Below, in pieces: positions 36,601 through 44,786 of a stretch of DNA of 48,001 bases. The notes under the pieces were generated by a model. That model was not told the DNA's origin and made no database searches. It worked only from the letters and a program-made list of their open reading frames with translations. Numbering within the stretch: position 1 is the first letter of the stretch; each line of letters starts with the position of its first letter. Made by a program: the position numbers and the translations under genes. The DNA comes from Deltaproteobacteria bacterium (GTDB lineage: Bacteria > SAR324 > XYD2-FULL-50-16): NCBI GenBank assembly GCA_018645005.1, contig JABGPJ010000086.1, forward strand, positions 1 to 48,001, given 5' to 3'.

Positions 36601-37216
36601 TTCATACGCTAAAATAACCCGCACTACGGACCTGAAGGAAGAGGGCAAGACATTCAATTTCAGGGAGGTCATTAACTTTGCGGGTGTCGTTGTCTCAAGT
36701 ATCGTCCGCCTGACAAAAAAGAACAATGAAAAGTGGGCTATCCTCACTATTGAAGATATGTGGGGCTCCATCGAAGTGATGGTTTTTTCAAAAGTGTTCG
36801 CAACCGTCAGTACGTTTCTGGAAGCCGAAAACTTTGATGACCCTGTTTTTATTACTGGCTATGTTAACAGCAATGATGATTCACTGAAGGTTGTGGGGCA
36901 GACAATTACCCCTCTGCCTGAGATCAGAGCCCAACGTGCGGCGCGTATGCAGATCGATTTGCCCGCAAAATTCCCTCTGGACAGATTGGAAGGCGTAAAA
37001 AATATTATTCAGAACAATCCGGGCCGGTGTTCTGTGTATCTCTCGATTCATTCTCAAAACAACTGCAGAGTCAATTTAAAGCTCAATCAAAAAATCGATG
37101 CGCATGAGGATTTTATCAGTGAAATAGAAGAGATCGTTCCGCCAGAAAAACTCCGATTTTTCTATAAATCCGAATCCCGGCGATCCCCGGCACCATTTCA
37201 ATCCCAGGCTATCTGA
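33653..37216 (+). CDS. dnaE: DNA polymerase III alpha subunit
   Basis: Replicative DNA polymerase, 1187 residues. N-terminal PHP domain (1-285) with all metal-ligand motifs apparently kept: HTHYS (11-15), TDHGNLHG (41-48), GMEAY, YH at 89-90, ACLQGE and CDCH (207-210). Palm catalytic aspartates are in PDFDIDFE (Asp416, Asp418) and the third lies in VKFDFLGLRN. A helix-hairpin-helix region and an OB fold (FAGVVVSSIVRL) follow. Start ATG with GGAG at good spacing. It converges with holB across 14 bp. Confidence 0.97.
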   Translation: MPSQFTHLHFHTHYSLLDGAIKVKGLGKYLAEIGYDSCAITDHGNLHGAVEFHDDLKKAGVKPIIGMEAYVAKIDRFQRSYPRQGPNAYHTVLICENMDGYKNLIKISSIGFSEGKYYGKPRIDHEILEKYSSGLIVLSACLQGEVANRILNDEISEAYNAARWYADVFPDRYYIELQENGLEKQAQVNPQLMKIAEELHLPLVGTCDCHYKSKTDAENQYILQLMGWQKKVTDPDVKTLDTQELYIRSETEISEAFRNLPESCLTNTRQISDRCDLDLTTKKIYLPEYPVEQNKSLEQELIDQARTGLDKRLEFLNKLYGWSETEFQQQQELSRNRLEFELNVINKMEYPGYFLIVSDFIKWSKQNAIPVGPGRGSGAGSLVAYAMEITDIDPIKYDLLFERFLNPERVSMPDFDIDFEVEGREQVIDYVKQKYGEANVSQISAIGSLKAKGAIRGVARVLDIPYAEADKIAKLVPDDLGITLSKVLEQEPKLKEMLENGSEIEQKLIKTALSLEGMNNNLSTHAAGVIIMDSPISDIMPTCTPTKGDGIQSQYTMKYAEAQGAVKFDFLGLRNLSIIDKTVSLINKKRADDDKLDISLIPMDNTKTFQLLCRGDTTGVFQLESEGMKTLIRKLKPDCFEDIIALVALYRPGPLGSGMVDDYVERKHGRQQTTYPHALMESVLEETYGVMVYQEQVMRTVQVLADFTLGSADILRRAIGKKIPEVLMEQRQNFIDGCEKNDIDAKLANSIFDLIDKFAGYGFNKSHSAAYALISYQTAWLKANYPVDFMAALLTTERNKPDSVVKLISECREMNIQVLPPDINDSDLIFTAYEGKIRFGLNAIKNVGAAALESILHERAQCDRFENLVDVLKRIDTSKVNSRVLEALIKSGVFDSLEPNRRKILEGLEDILNLASAEKAMTRTDQTSFFDLLAEEEVEKTKTKMVLPDIQDWKPKIRLKFEKESLGFYISGHPLNPYFDEINSYAKITRTTDLKEEGKTFNFREVINFAGVVVSSIVRLTKKNNEKWAILTIEDMWGSIEVMVFSKVFATVSTFLEAENFDDPVFITGYVNSNDDSLKVVGQTITPLPEIRAQRAARMQIDLPAKFPLDRLEGVKNIIQNNPGRCSVYLSIHSQNNCRVNLKLNQKIDAHEDFISEIEEIVPPEKLRFFYKSESRRSPAPFQSQAI

Positions 37217-37230
37217 ACCGGCGCCAGGGA

Positions 37231-38217
37231 TCAAACAACTGGTGCTCCCCAGAAGATTTGCTTGAATTGAACAAGAAGGCTTTCCAGAGCCAGGGCCTTC
37301 GAAGCGTTGGACTGAATAGCCAACTCCGTTTCCACAACCAGACCAAAGATCCATTGCAGTTTCTCATCTGAAAACCCATGGGCGGCAGCTTTCAGTTCAT
37401 CTTTCATATCATAGTTTATCAGGCCGGTAACCACTTCTTGACGAGCAGAAACGAAATCTCTCAGCCAGGACATACAAAATTCAAGAAAATAACCCTGCAA
37501 ATTCTGTTTCACCCATTGATCCAGTAACAAACTATAGTCATACAGTTTTTCCGTTTTTAGATTTTGCAGCATATGTAACACTTGGATTCTCATATTCGCC
37601 AGAACCACCGCCTTTTCAATGAAACGTTTGCGAACCCTGCCCTGAGCATAACACAACACGAAATCCTGTATATCCGGATCCAGTTGATAGTTTCTGTCTA
37701 GGACCATTTGGATTTCTTTTGTTGTCAATGGTGAAAAATAGACCTTATGACAACGGGAATTGATGGTCTCCAGCAAACGGTTTTCATCTGGCGTCAATAA
37801 GACGATCAATGTATCCAGGGGGGGTTCTTCCAGAATCTTCAGAAAACTGTTGGCCGATTCCAGATTCATTTTGTGAGCCTCTTTCACCAATACGACACGT
37901 TTTTCCGCATAGGTGGGTTTCAAGTCAAGATGGCCGATCAAATCCTGAATCTGCTTGATCCGGATACCCTGACCATCTGGTTTAATCACATGAAAATCCG
38001 GGTGCATGCCATTATCAAACATTCTGCAACTGTCACAGCTATGACAGTTATCACGGGTCTGACAATTCATCATTTCCACAAAAGTTTTCACTAAGGTACT
38101 TTTACCAATCCCTTCCGCACCGATGAATAGATAGCTGGATGGAATTCGATCCTGCTGAAAAGCAATTTTCAGCTGTTGCACATTAGATTCATGTCCAATG
38201 ATATTTGAAAAAGTCAT
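37231..38217 (-). CDS. holB: DNA polymerase III delta-prime subunit
   Basis: Clamp-loader subunit, 328 residues. AAA+ fold with P-loop-like GAEGIGKST (33-41). Four zinc cysteines are present (Cys52, Cys58, Cys61, Cys64). LKILEEPP and the SRC motif (NSRCHKVYF) are typical of delta-prime/DnaX relatives. It starts 3 bp after the tmk stop, so tmk-holB form an operon, an arrangement common in bacteria. Confidence 0.92.
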   Translation of the reverse strand: MTFSNIIGHESNVQQLKIAFQQDRIPSSYLFIGAEGIGKSTLVKTFVEMMNCQTRDNCHSCDSCRMFDNGMHPDFHVIKPDGQGIRIKQIQDLIGHLDLKPTYAEKRVVLVKEAHKMNLESANSFLKILEEPPLDTLIVLLTPDENRLLETINSRCHKVYFSPLTTKEIQMVLDRNYQLDPDIQDFVLCYAQGRVRKRFIEKAVVLANMRIQVLHMLQNLKTEKLYDYSLLLDQWVKQNLQGYFLEFCMSWLRDFVSARQEVVTGLINYDMKDELKAAAHGFSDEKLQWIFGLVVETELAIQSNASKALALESLLVQFKQIFWGAPVV

Positions 38218-38220
38218 AGC

Positions 38221-38841
38221 TCAGTTAAGACGGTCGAGAACAATTTTGAGGACATGTCGTTGGATCGATGAAATATCCTCACTGGCTTCAATCTGAATAA
38301 ACCGATCACCCTTTTTTTGGCACAAGCGGGCATATTCACTTCTGACACGATTGAAAAACAAGCTGTTTTCGCTTTCCAGGCGACAATTTTCTACATCCAG
38401 TGATTGGTTGCGCTGTTTTAATCTATCTTGTGACTGCTCCACCGAAATATCGAACCAAAGGGTCAGATCAGGTGCGATAATATGTTTTTCCTGCAGCTGT
38501 TCTAACCAGGAAAGATCCAACTGGCGTCCTCCACCCTGATAGGCCAGCGTGGCATCGTGGTATCGATCACAAAGAACAATCCGGTTTTTTGCCAAAGCCG
38601 GCAAAATCACCTCTTTGATATGCTGTATCCGATCAGCCATATAAAGCAGTACTTCGGCTTCAGGCACCAACTGTGTGTTCTCTGGATTCAGCAGAATTTG
38701 ACGAATCAGTTGACCGATTTGGGTTCCCCCAGGTTGCCGGGTCACCAAGACATTGAATCCACTTTTCTTCAGTTCTGTTTCCAGCAATTCCAACTGGGTT
38801 GTCTTACCACTGGCATCAATTCCTTCAAATGTTATAAACAT
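38221..38841 (-). CDS. tmk: Thymidylate kinase
   Basis: Phosphorylates dTMP to dTDP. 206 residues from the chosen ATG at 38839-38841, which yields the usual N-terminus MFITFEGIDASGKTTQ with the P-loop. A longer frame to 38922 adds 27 residues without family resemblance. The DRYHDATLAYQGGGR motif (base and phosphate binding) and a LID region rich in basic residues (QDRLKQRNQ) are present. Coupled to holB downstream; murA lies 124 bp upstream. Confidence 0.95.
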   Translation of the reverse strand: MFITFEGIDASGKTTQLELLETELKKSGFNVLVTRQPGGTQIGQLIRQILLNPENTQLVPEAEVLLYMADRIQHIKEVILPALAKNRIVLCDRYHDATLAYQGGGRQLDLSWLEQLQEKHIIAPDLTLWFDISVEQSQDRLKQRNQSLDVENCRLESENSLFFNRVRSEYARLCQKKGDRFIQIEASEDISSIQRHVLKIVLDRLN

Positions 38842-38965
38842 ATCAATTCTGCTTTCTGAGCTCGCTGTTTTCCAACTGTGCGGCTGTACAAATAAACGGC
38901 TCATTATTACTCTCAGCTGCAAGAGAGAGGATAATACTTCTATTAATAATTAAACCTTTTCACGG

Positions 38966-40243
38966 CTAGACCCTTTGAATATCGGCCCCCAGTGCGTTCA
39001 ACCGCTCATCAATGCGGACGTAACCGCGATCGATCTGATGAATATTTTGAATCTCACTGATCCCCTCTGCACACAGGGCTGCAATCAAAAGCGCCATTCC
39101 AGCGCGAATATCAGGGCTTGCCAGTTCTGTTCCCTTCAGTTTTGCAGGTCCGACAATAACCGCTCGGTGGGGGTCACACAATACAATTTTTGCCCCCATT
39201 CGAATCAATCCGTCTACCCAGAACAAACGACTTTCAAACATCTTTTCAAAAACCAGGATCGTTCCCGTGCACTGGGTGGCGACAACAGTCATGATGCTGG
39301 TTAAATCCGCGGGAAACCCAGGCCAGGGTGCATCATCTATTTTAGGAATCGACTGATCCATATCATTTTGAATCGTAAGATGCTGATCTCCCGGAACAAT
39401 AATATCCTCTCCCTGCACTTCAAGTTGAACCCCCAGTCGACCAAAATACTGTATTATCAAACCCAGATTTTTCACTCCGGGTCTTAGAATTTTCAATTCA
39501 CTTTTTGTGACAGCTGCCAATCCAATGAGAGATCCAACCTCGGTATGATCTGCCTGGATAGTATGTTCCCCTCCATTCAGCGCTTGCACCCCTTCAATGG
39601 TTAACAGATTACTGCCGATGCCACTTATTTTTGCCCCCATCATGTTCAGCATATGACAGAGCCCCTGGACATGAGGCTCACAAGCAGCATTATAGATAGT
39701 CGTAATTCCCACCGCCAACACTGCGGCCATAACCGTATTTTCGGTTGCCATCACACTGGCCTCATCCAGCAGGATATTGGCTCCTTTCAATGCCTCCCCT
39801 TCGATAATAAAACAGTTATCCTCGTATGTGATTTTTGCCCCCAACGCCTGCAAAGCCATAACATGGGTATCGAGTCTGCGTCGACCGATGGAGTCCCCAC
39901 CAGGTGTGTATACCTTTGCTTTTTTAAAGCGGTGCAGTAGTGGCGAAATCAGAAGAAAAGAACCTCTAATAGCCTCTGATAGTTCACGATCCGGATCTGA
40001 TTTGATCAATTGAGATGTATCAAATTGATATGAATTCTCGCCTTTGTAACTGATAGATGTTCCCAAACCTTCCAATATCGCTTTCATACTATTGATATCC
40101 CCGATATTGGGCAGGTTATGCAGCGTCAGCGGCTGGTCACAAAGAAGAACAGCCGCTAAGGCAGGCAGTGCTTCGTTTTTATTTCCGGAGGGTAGAATTT
40201 CACCACTCAGTGTGTTTCCGCCTTTAACGATAAAATGATCCAT
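38966..40243 (-). CDS. murA: UDP-N-acetylglucosamine 1-carboxyvinyltransferase MurA, Cys-to-Asp variant
   Basis: First committed step of peptidoglycan synthesis: adds enolpyruvate from PEP to UDP-GlcNAc. 425 residues, usual length. Lys22-Asn23 (GNKNEALP), the RRR loop, FPADLTSIM (catalytic Asp region) and DIRAGMALLIAA are as in MurA. The catalytic/fosfomycin-target Cys (Cys115 in E. coli) is Asp117 here, in GGDSIG. The same substitution in mycobacterial and chlamydial MurA is active and fosfomycin-insensitive. Good Shine-Dalgarno AGGGAA. Same strand as tmk-holB. Confidence 0.95.
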   Translation of the reverse strand: MDHFIVKGGNTLSGEILPSGNKNEALPALAAVLLCDQPLTLHNLPNIGDINSMKAILEGLGTSISYKGENSYQFDTSQLIKSDPDRELSEAIRGSFLLISPLLHRFKKAKVYTPGGDSIGRRRLDTHVMALQALGAKITYEDNCFIIEGEALKGANILLDEASVMATENTVMAAVLAVGITTIYNAACEPHVQGLCHMLNMMGAKISGIGSNLLTIEGVQALNGGEHTIQADHTEVGSLIGLAAVTKSELKILRPGVKNLGLIIQYFGRLGVQLEVQGEDIIVPGDQHLTIQNDMDQSIPKIDDAPWPGFPADLTSIMTVVATQCTGTILVFEKMFESRLFWVDGLIRMGAKIVLCDPHRAVIVGPAKLKGTELASPDIRAGMALLIAALCAEGISEIQNIHQIDRGYVRIDERLNALGADIQRV

Positions 40244-40339
40244 ATATTTTCCCTATACCAGGATGTGTTTTTGGCATTGTAGCTGAAGAACCTGTGCTAA
40301 TATCTCTTGAAGCGTCTGTGTGGTTGTTGGTGTGTCTTG

Positions 40340-41404
40340 CTATATCCGGACAGGCCTCCTTTTGGACCCCCAATCACCGGATTTTCTGCCAAATTTTCCT
40401 ACCAGTTGAGTCCCACATTTATTACAATACCCGAATTCCGTTAGTTGATACGTTGAAATCTCGTACCGTTCTCTTTCGATTAATGATGCCCCGCAGTTGT
40501 GACAAAATGTCGTGTCTCCTGGCGGATAAGTCACGTTTCCGGTATAAACGTGCACCAAACCGGTTTCTCTTGCAATATCCCTCGCTCTGACCAGAGATGA
40601 GAGGGATGTGGATGGTTTTTCCTTCATTTTATAGTCAGGATGAAAAGCCGAAAAATGAAGGGGGGTTTCAGATCCGAGTTCATTCAGTACCCATTGAGCC
40701 AGTTTTTTAATTTCACTATCACTGTCGTTTTCGCCGGGAATTATCAATGTCGTTATCTCCAGCCAGACAGCCGTTTTATTTCTGATGTAAGACAGCGTAT
40801 CCAAAACTGTTTTCAGATCACCACCTGTCAGGGACGTGTAAAATGATTCAGAAAAAGCTTTTAAATCGACATTTGCAGCATCGACAAAGGAAAAAAAAGC
40901 TTCCCGAGCTTCCTTATGTACATACCCATTGGTAACCGCAACAATTTGCACGCCAAGCTCATGACAGGCACTTGCCACATCTCTTCCATATTCCAGAAAA
41001 ATCACTGGTTCATTGTATGTCAGCGCCACACTCTTACATTTGTGAGATGACGCTGCGACTGATATTTCTGTAGGGCTCGCATTTTCAGACAGCCTATTAA
41101 ACTCCTTTGAGCGACTGATATCCCAATTCTGGCAAAATTTGCAGGTCAGGTTGCACCCGGCAGTTCCAAACGACAGAACTGGTGATCCGGGAAAAAAATG
41201 ATTCAGCGGTTTTTTTTCAATAGGATCAATACAGAATCCACTGCTTTTGCCGTAAGTCGTTAAAACTATTTGGTTCCCGCTATTCTGTCTCACAAAACAC
41301 ATTCCGCGCTGTCCCTCTTTTAACCTGCACTCTCTGGGACAGACATCGCACTGAATTCTGCCGTTTGCGGTCCGATGCCAGTGCCTGGTGGGGAAACTGT
41401 TCAT
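40340..41404 (-). CDS. amrS: AmmeMemoRadiSam-system radical SAM protein (AmrS)
   Basis: 354 residues. N-terminal Cys cluster (CDVCPRECRLKEGQRGMC), then the radical SAM 4Fe-4S motif CNLTCKFCQNW (Cys84, Cys88, Cys91) and the AmrS-typical TYNEPVIFLEYG and VTNGYV segments. A C-terminal zinc-ribbon-like CHNCG/CNKCG pair follows. AmrS genes usually sit with AMMECR1 and Memo homologues. Neither is in this window, so the partners must be elsewhere. The reaction is not established. ATG start with a weak Shine-Dalgarno. The gene is separate from murA by about 96 bp, same strand. Confidence 0.88.
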   Translation of the reverse strand: MNSFPTRHWHRTANGRIQCDVCPRECRLKEGQRGMCFVRQNSGNQIVLTTYGKSSGFCIDPIEKKPLNHFFPGSPVLSFGTAGCNLTCKFCQNWDISRSKEFNRLSENASPTEISVAASSHKCKSVALTYNEPVIFLEYGRDVASACHELGVQIVAVTNGYVHKEAREAFFSFVDAANVDLKAFSESFYTSLTGGDLKTVLDTLSYIRNKTAVWLEITTLIIPGENDSDSEIKKLAQWVLNELGSETPLHFSAFHPDYKMKEKPSTSLSSLVRARDIARETGLVHVYTGNVTYPPGDTTFCHNCGASLIERERYEISTYQLTEFGYCNKCGTQLVGKFGRKSGDWGSKRRPVRI

Positions 41405-41683
41405 TCAATGTCTCGTTAATTTCCGAACTGAGATCACTTTATCCATTTTCACTTCTGTCTTGAAACCAAAGCGGAATTCAAGGATGACCTGAAAAATACT
41501 TATTGACTTTCAGCAATTCTAGAGCAACCTCATCCATCATGCAACCCTGAGAAACCTGTTGAACACCGCCACAACTCGTTGACCGATCTTTGTCATTAGG
41601 GTTACTGTGATTCAAATTTTCAATTTTAATGGATTCCATTCAGCAGATAATCACGCGTCATCGCATTTTCAGGTTAATACAAA

Positions 41684-42631
41684 ATGAGCTTTTACAAGTT
41701 ACTGAGAAACAACATTTTTCAGCTAGCACTTGTCCCTGGCAACCTTCAAAACAGAGCGGCCGGTTATCTGATTCGGGGACCAAAGAACATTCTGATTGAG
41801 ACGGGTGCGTCACCTTCAAACAGCACTATCCTGTCAACTCTCAAAACTTTGGAAATATCTCCGGAAGCGATTGATGCGATTATTGTAACCCATATTCATC
41901 TCGATCATGCAGGTGGTGCCGGCCTTTTGATGCAACAATGTCCCAGGGCTACGTTGCTGGTTCACCCAAGAGGGAGAAAACATTTAAGTGATCCTGCCAA
42001 ATTGATCGATGGCGCAAAACAGGTGTATCAGGATGACTTTGACCGGCTTTTTGATCCCATTCTACCCATACCGGAAGAACGGATTCAGACGATTTCAGAT
42101 GGTGATACCCTTGATCTGGGAGGCGGCAGACAACTTCAATTCTATGAAGCCTTCGGGCATGCAAGGCACCACATCATTGCGTTTGACTCTGAAAGCAGAG
42201 GAATTTTTTCCGGAGACATTGCCGGTGTATTTCATGATCGGATCCACGATCGAACCGGACAACCGATCAGTTTTCCAAATACAGCCCCGACCCAATTTGA
42301 TCCCGAAGAGATGAACGCATCTTATGATCTAATGATGTCACTGCAGCCGCAATGTATTTTTTATACCCACTTTGGCATGGTGAATCAGGCAGTTGATGTT
42401 CTCAAAGCAGCCAAGGTGTGGATTCCTTTTTTCAGTGAAACCTGCGTCGCATACTATCAGAAAAATCCATCGCTGGATAAACTGACAGCTTTTATCCAGA
42501 AAAAGACAGTGGCATACCTTGAGAACGAAAATATTCCAGTTGATGCAGTAGATATCAAAAATCTTGAATTTGATAACCGGTTGAACGCCCAGGGGATCAT
42601 CGCTTATGAACAGCGATTGCAGAAAAAGTGA
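41684..42631 (+). CDS. Metallo-beta-lactamase-fold hydrolase
   Basis: 315 residues. The metal-binding motif is H-x-H-x-D-H in THIHLDHAGG (His70, His72, Asp74, His75), followed by the FGHARHHIIAF histidine and the FSGDIAG aspartate. A distal His lies in FYTHFG. Cytoplasmic, no signal peptide. The C-terminal 60 residues are helical. Substrate unknown: glyoxalase-II-like, lactonase-like and other thioester or phosphoester hydrolases share these motifs. It stands alone on the plus strand between amrS and proC. Confidence 0.85.
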   Translation: MSFYKLLRNNIFQLALVPGNLQNRAAGYLIRGPKNILIETGASPSNSTILSTLKTLEISPEAIDAIIVTHIHLDHAGGAGLLMQQCPRATLLVHPRGRKHLSDPAKLIDGAKQVYQDDFDRLFDPILPIPEERIQTISDGDTLDLGGGRQLQFYEAFGHARHHIIAFDSESRGIFSGDIAGVFHDRIHDRTGQPISFPNTAPTQFDPEEMNASYDLMMSLQPQCIFYTHFGMVNQAVDVLKAAKVWIPFFSETCVAYYQKNPSLDKLTAFIQKKTVAYLENENIPVDAVDIKNLEFDNRLNAQGIIAYEQRLQKK

Positions 42632-42666
42632 TCATTATACAAAGTTAACCAGTTTAAAGGAGCGTA

Positions 42667-43473
42667 TCACTTTTGACCCAATTCCAAGGAACGTCGAAAA
42701 GAAACTTCGAATCCCTTTATCAACTCCTCTTTTAAATCTTTTTCAGTAAAGTAATTCAAAGCAGCTTCCGTAGTTCCTCCAGGCGATGTAACTTTGCGAC
42801 GCAGCACTTCTGGTGAATCAGGACTCTCGTTCAACAGCTCAGCTGCGCCTAACAATGTCTGTGTCGCCAATAAATCGGACTGTTCGTCGGTAAAACCCAA
42901 CCTGGTGGCACCTTCTTTCAGTGCCTCTGCAAGATAAAAAACATACGCAGGACCACTCCCGGATATAGCTGTCGCCGCATCGATCATTATTTCATCAGTT
43001 ACCTGAAACGCTTTGCCCATTGCACTCAGAATCTGTTGGGCCAGCTGAAAAGATGAAGCGGATACACGACTATTACCGCAGTAAACAGTCATTCCCTGAT
43101 GAACTGAGCAGGGGGTATTGGGCATGCATCGAATAATTTGTGCTTGAGGTAGCTGAGATTCCATCGACCCTATTGAAATTCCGGCCATGATTGATAAAAC
43201 CAAAGTCTCATGATTTGTTTTCGATGCGATCTCCCTTAAAACACTTTCAGAGTCCTGCGGCTTAACAGCCAGAATAACCAGATCCAGACTGTCGTGCAGC
43301 TCATCGGGTCGGTCGAGTACAACAGCTTTTTCTTCAGCCAGTTGCCGAGCGAACGAATTCTCTTGTTTTTCCACAATCGTAAATGCTTCAGCTGTGTATA
43401 TCCCCTGCTGGAGCAACGCTTTAATGATTGCTGAGCCCATATTACCGCAACCAATCACAACCGGGTTTTTCAT
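42667..43473 (-). CDS. proC: Pyrroline-5-carboxylate reductase
   Basis: Last step of proline synthesis, NAD(P)H-dependent. 268 residues. N-terminal dinucleotide fold VIGCGNMGSAIIKALL, then MPNTPCSVHQGMTVY, SGSGPAYVFYLAEAL and the C-terminal signature VTSPGGTTEAALNYF. ATG start after AGAGGTTAAC. On the same strand as serC and serA, with 63 bp to serC, so possibly one amino-acid transcript serA-serC-proC. Confidence 0.95.
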   Translation of the reverse strand: MKNPVVIGCGNMGSAIIKALLQQGIYTAEAFTIVEKQENSFARQLAEEKAVVLDRPDELHDSLDLVILAVKPQDSESVLREIASKTNHETLVLSIMAGISIGSMESQLPQAQIIRCMPNTPCSVHQGMTVYCGNSRVSASSFQLAQQILSAMGKAFQVTDEIMIDAATAISGSGPAYVFYLAEALKEGATRLGFTDEQSDLLATQTLLGAAELLNESPDSPEVLRRKVTSPGGTTEAALNYFTEKDLKEELIKGFEVSFRRSLELGQK

Positions 43474-43536
43474 GTTAACCTCTGAGATGATAATTATTCT
43501 TTCCGGTGCACGAAAATTATCTGACTATTTATGGCA

Positions 43537-44628
43537 TCAGCCATTACGGCGTTCAAATTCTACCATGAAGTCAATCAAGGCTGCGATACCTTCCATCGGC
43601 ATGGCATTGTATATCGAGGCCCTTACACCACCGATAGATCGGTGCCCTTTTAAGGCCGTCAATCCCTCAGCTGATGATTGCTTCAGAAACAACTCCAGTA
43701 GCTCAGCGGACGGCAGATTAAACGTCACATTCATAATGGAACGATGCGCCGGTTGGGCATGTCCTTTATAAAATTCAGATTTATCCAGTAACGAATACAT
43801 GCGTACCGCTTTGGCTTCGTTAACCTTTTCGATAGCAGCAACCCCGCCTTCTTTTTTGAGCCACTTCAATACTAAATTGATGACATAAATCGCAAACGTA
43901 TTATTGGTGTTCGCCAGAGAATGTTTCTGATGATAGATATCATAATTGAGGAGTTTGGGGGTCTGCTCCATAGCATAGCCGAGCAAATCCTCACGAATGA
44001 CTACCACCGCTAACCCGGCAGGACCAAGGTTTTTTTGTGCTCCCGCAAAAATAATTCCGAACTTCGAAAAATCCATCTTCCTTGACAGAAGCTCGGAAGT
44101 CGCATCAATCACCAGAGGAATATCCCCAGTATCCGGGAATTCCTGCCATCGAGTGCCAAATATCGTATTGTTACTCGTTAAATAAACGTACGAAGCATCT
44201 TCATCCAGATCAGCCGCATTAAACTCTGGAATCCGGTCATAATTTGTATCCGCACTGCTGGCAACTGTGACAATGTCGCCATATTTTTTTGCTTCCTCCT
44301 TAGACAATCTGGCAAAGTTACCTGTTTCAAAATAGAGGGCTTTCTGCGCAGGTTTGCGCTGTATCAGATTCATGGGAATAGCTGAAAACTGCATCGAGGC
44401 ACCGCCATGAACGTATAACACCTTATAATTGTCAGGGAGCTCAACCAGTTCGGCAAACAGTTCATCCGTCTCACAAAGCAGGTCGTCAAACTGCTTGGAC
44501 CGATGACTAATTTCGATAATAGACGACCCCATGTCTCTGAATTCCAGAAACTCCGCCTGGATTTGCTCTATTACAGGAGAAGGCAGTTTCGCAGGACCAG
44601 CACCAAAGTTGTAAACAGGTTGTTTCAT
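43537..44628 (-). CDS. serC: Phosphoserine aminotransferase
   Basis: PLP enzyme converting 3-phosphohydroxypyruvate to phosphoserine. 363 residues. N-terminal YNFGAGPAKLPSPV, the PLP-lysine segment FAGAQKNLGPAGL, YVHGGASMQF and the C-terminal GHRSIGGVRASIYNAMP are diagnostic. ATG start after AGGGAATT. 158 bp downstream of serA, same strand, which is the expected pairing for serine synthesis. Confidence 0.96.
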   Translation of the reverse strand: MKQPVYNFGAGPAKLPSPVIEQIQAEFLEFRDMGSSIIEISHRSKQFDDLLCETDELFAELVELPDNYKVLYVHGGASMQFSAIPMNLIQRKPAQKALYFETGNFARLSKEEAKKYGDIVTVASSADTNYDRIPEFNAADLDEDASYVYLTSNNTIFGTRWQEFPDTGDIPLVIDATSELLSRKMDFSKFGIIFAGAQKNLGPAGLAVVVIREDLLGYAMEQTPKLLNYDIYHQKHSLANTNNTFAIYVINLVLKWLKKEGGVAAIEKVNEAKAVRMYSLLDKSEFYKGHAQPAHRSIMNVTFNLPSAELLELFLKQSSAEGLTALKGHRSIGGVRASIYNAMPMEGIAALIDFMVEFERRNG

Positions 44629-44786
44629 AGCAATTCCCTATTGTTTATTTTCGAAAAAGACGTTTCCCAGATCCCGGTCAAGGGAGAAAAGTGAATTTTA
44701 TCCGTTGTTGGGGTTTCCCGGGGTTGCCGTTGATATCATCAATTGTCCCCTAAACTCTCACAGGAGTTCTCATCCGACCAAGACAA

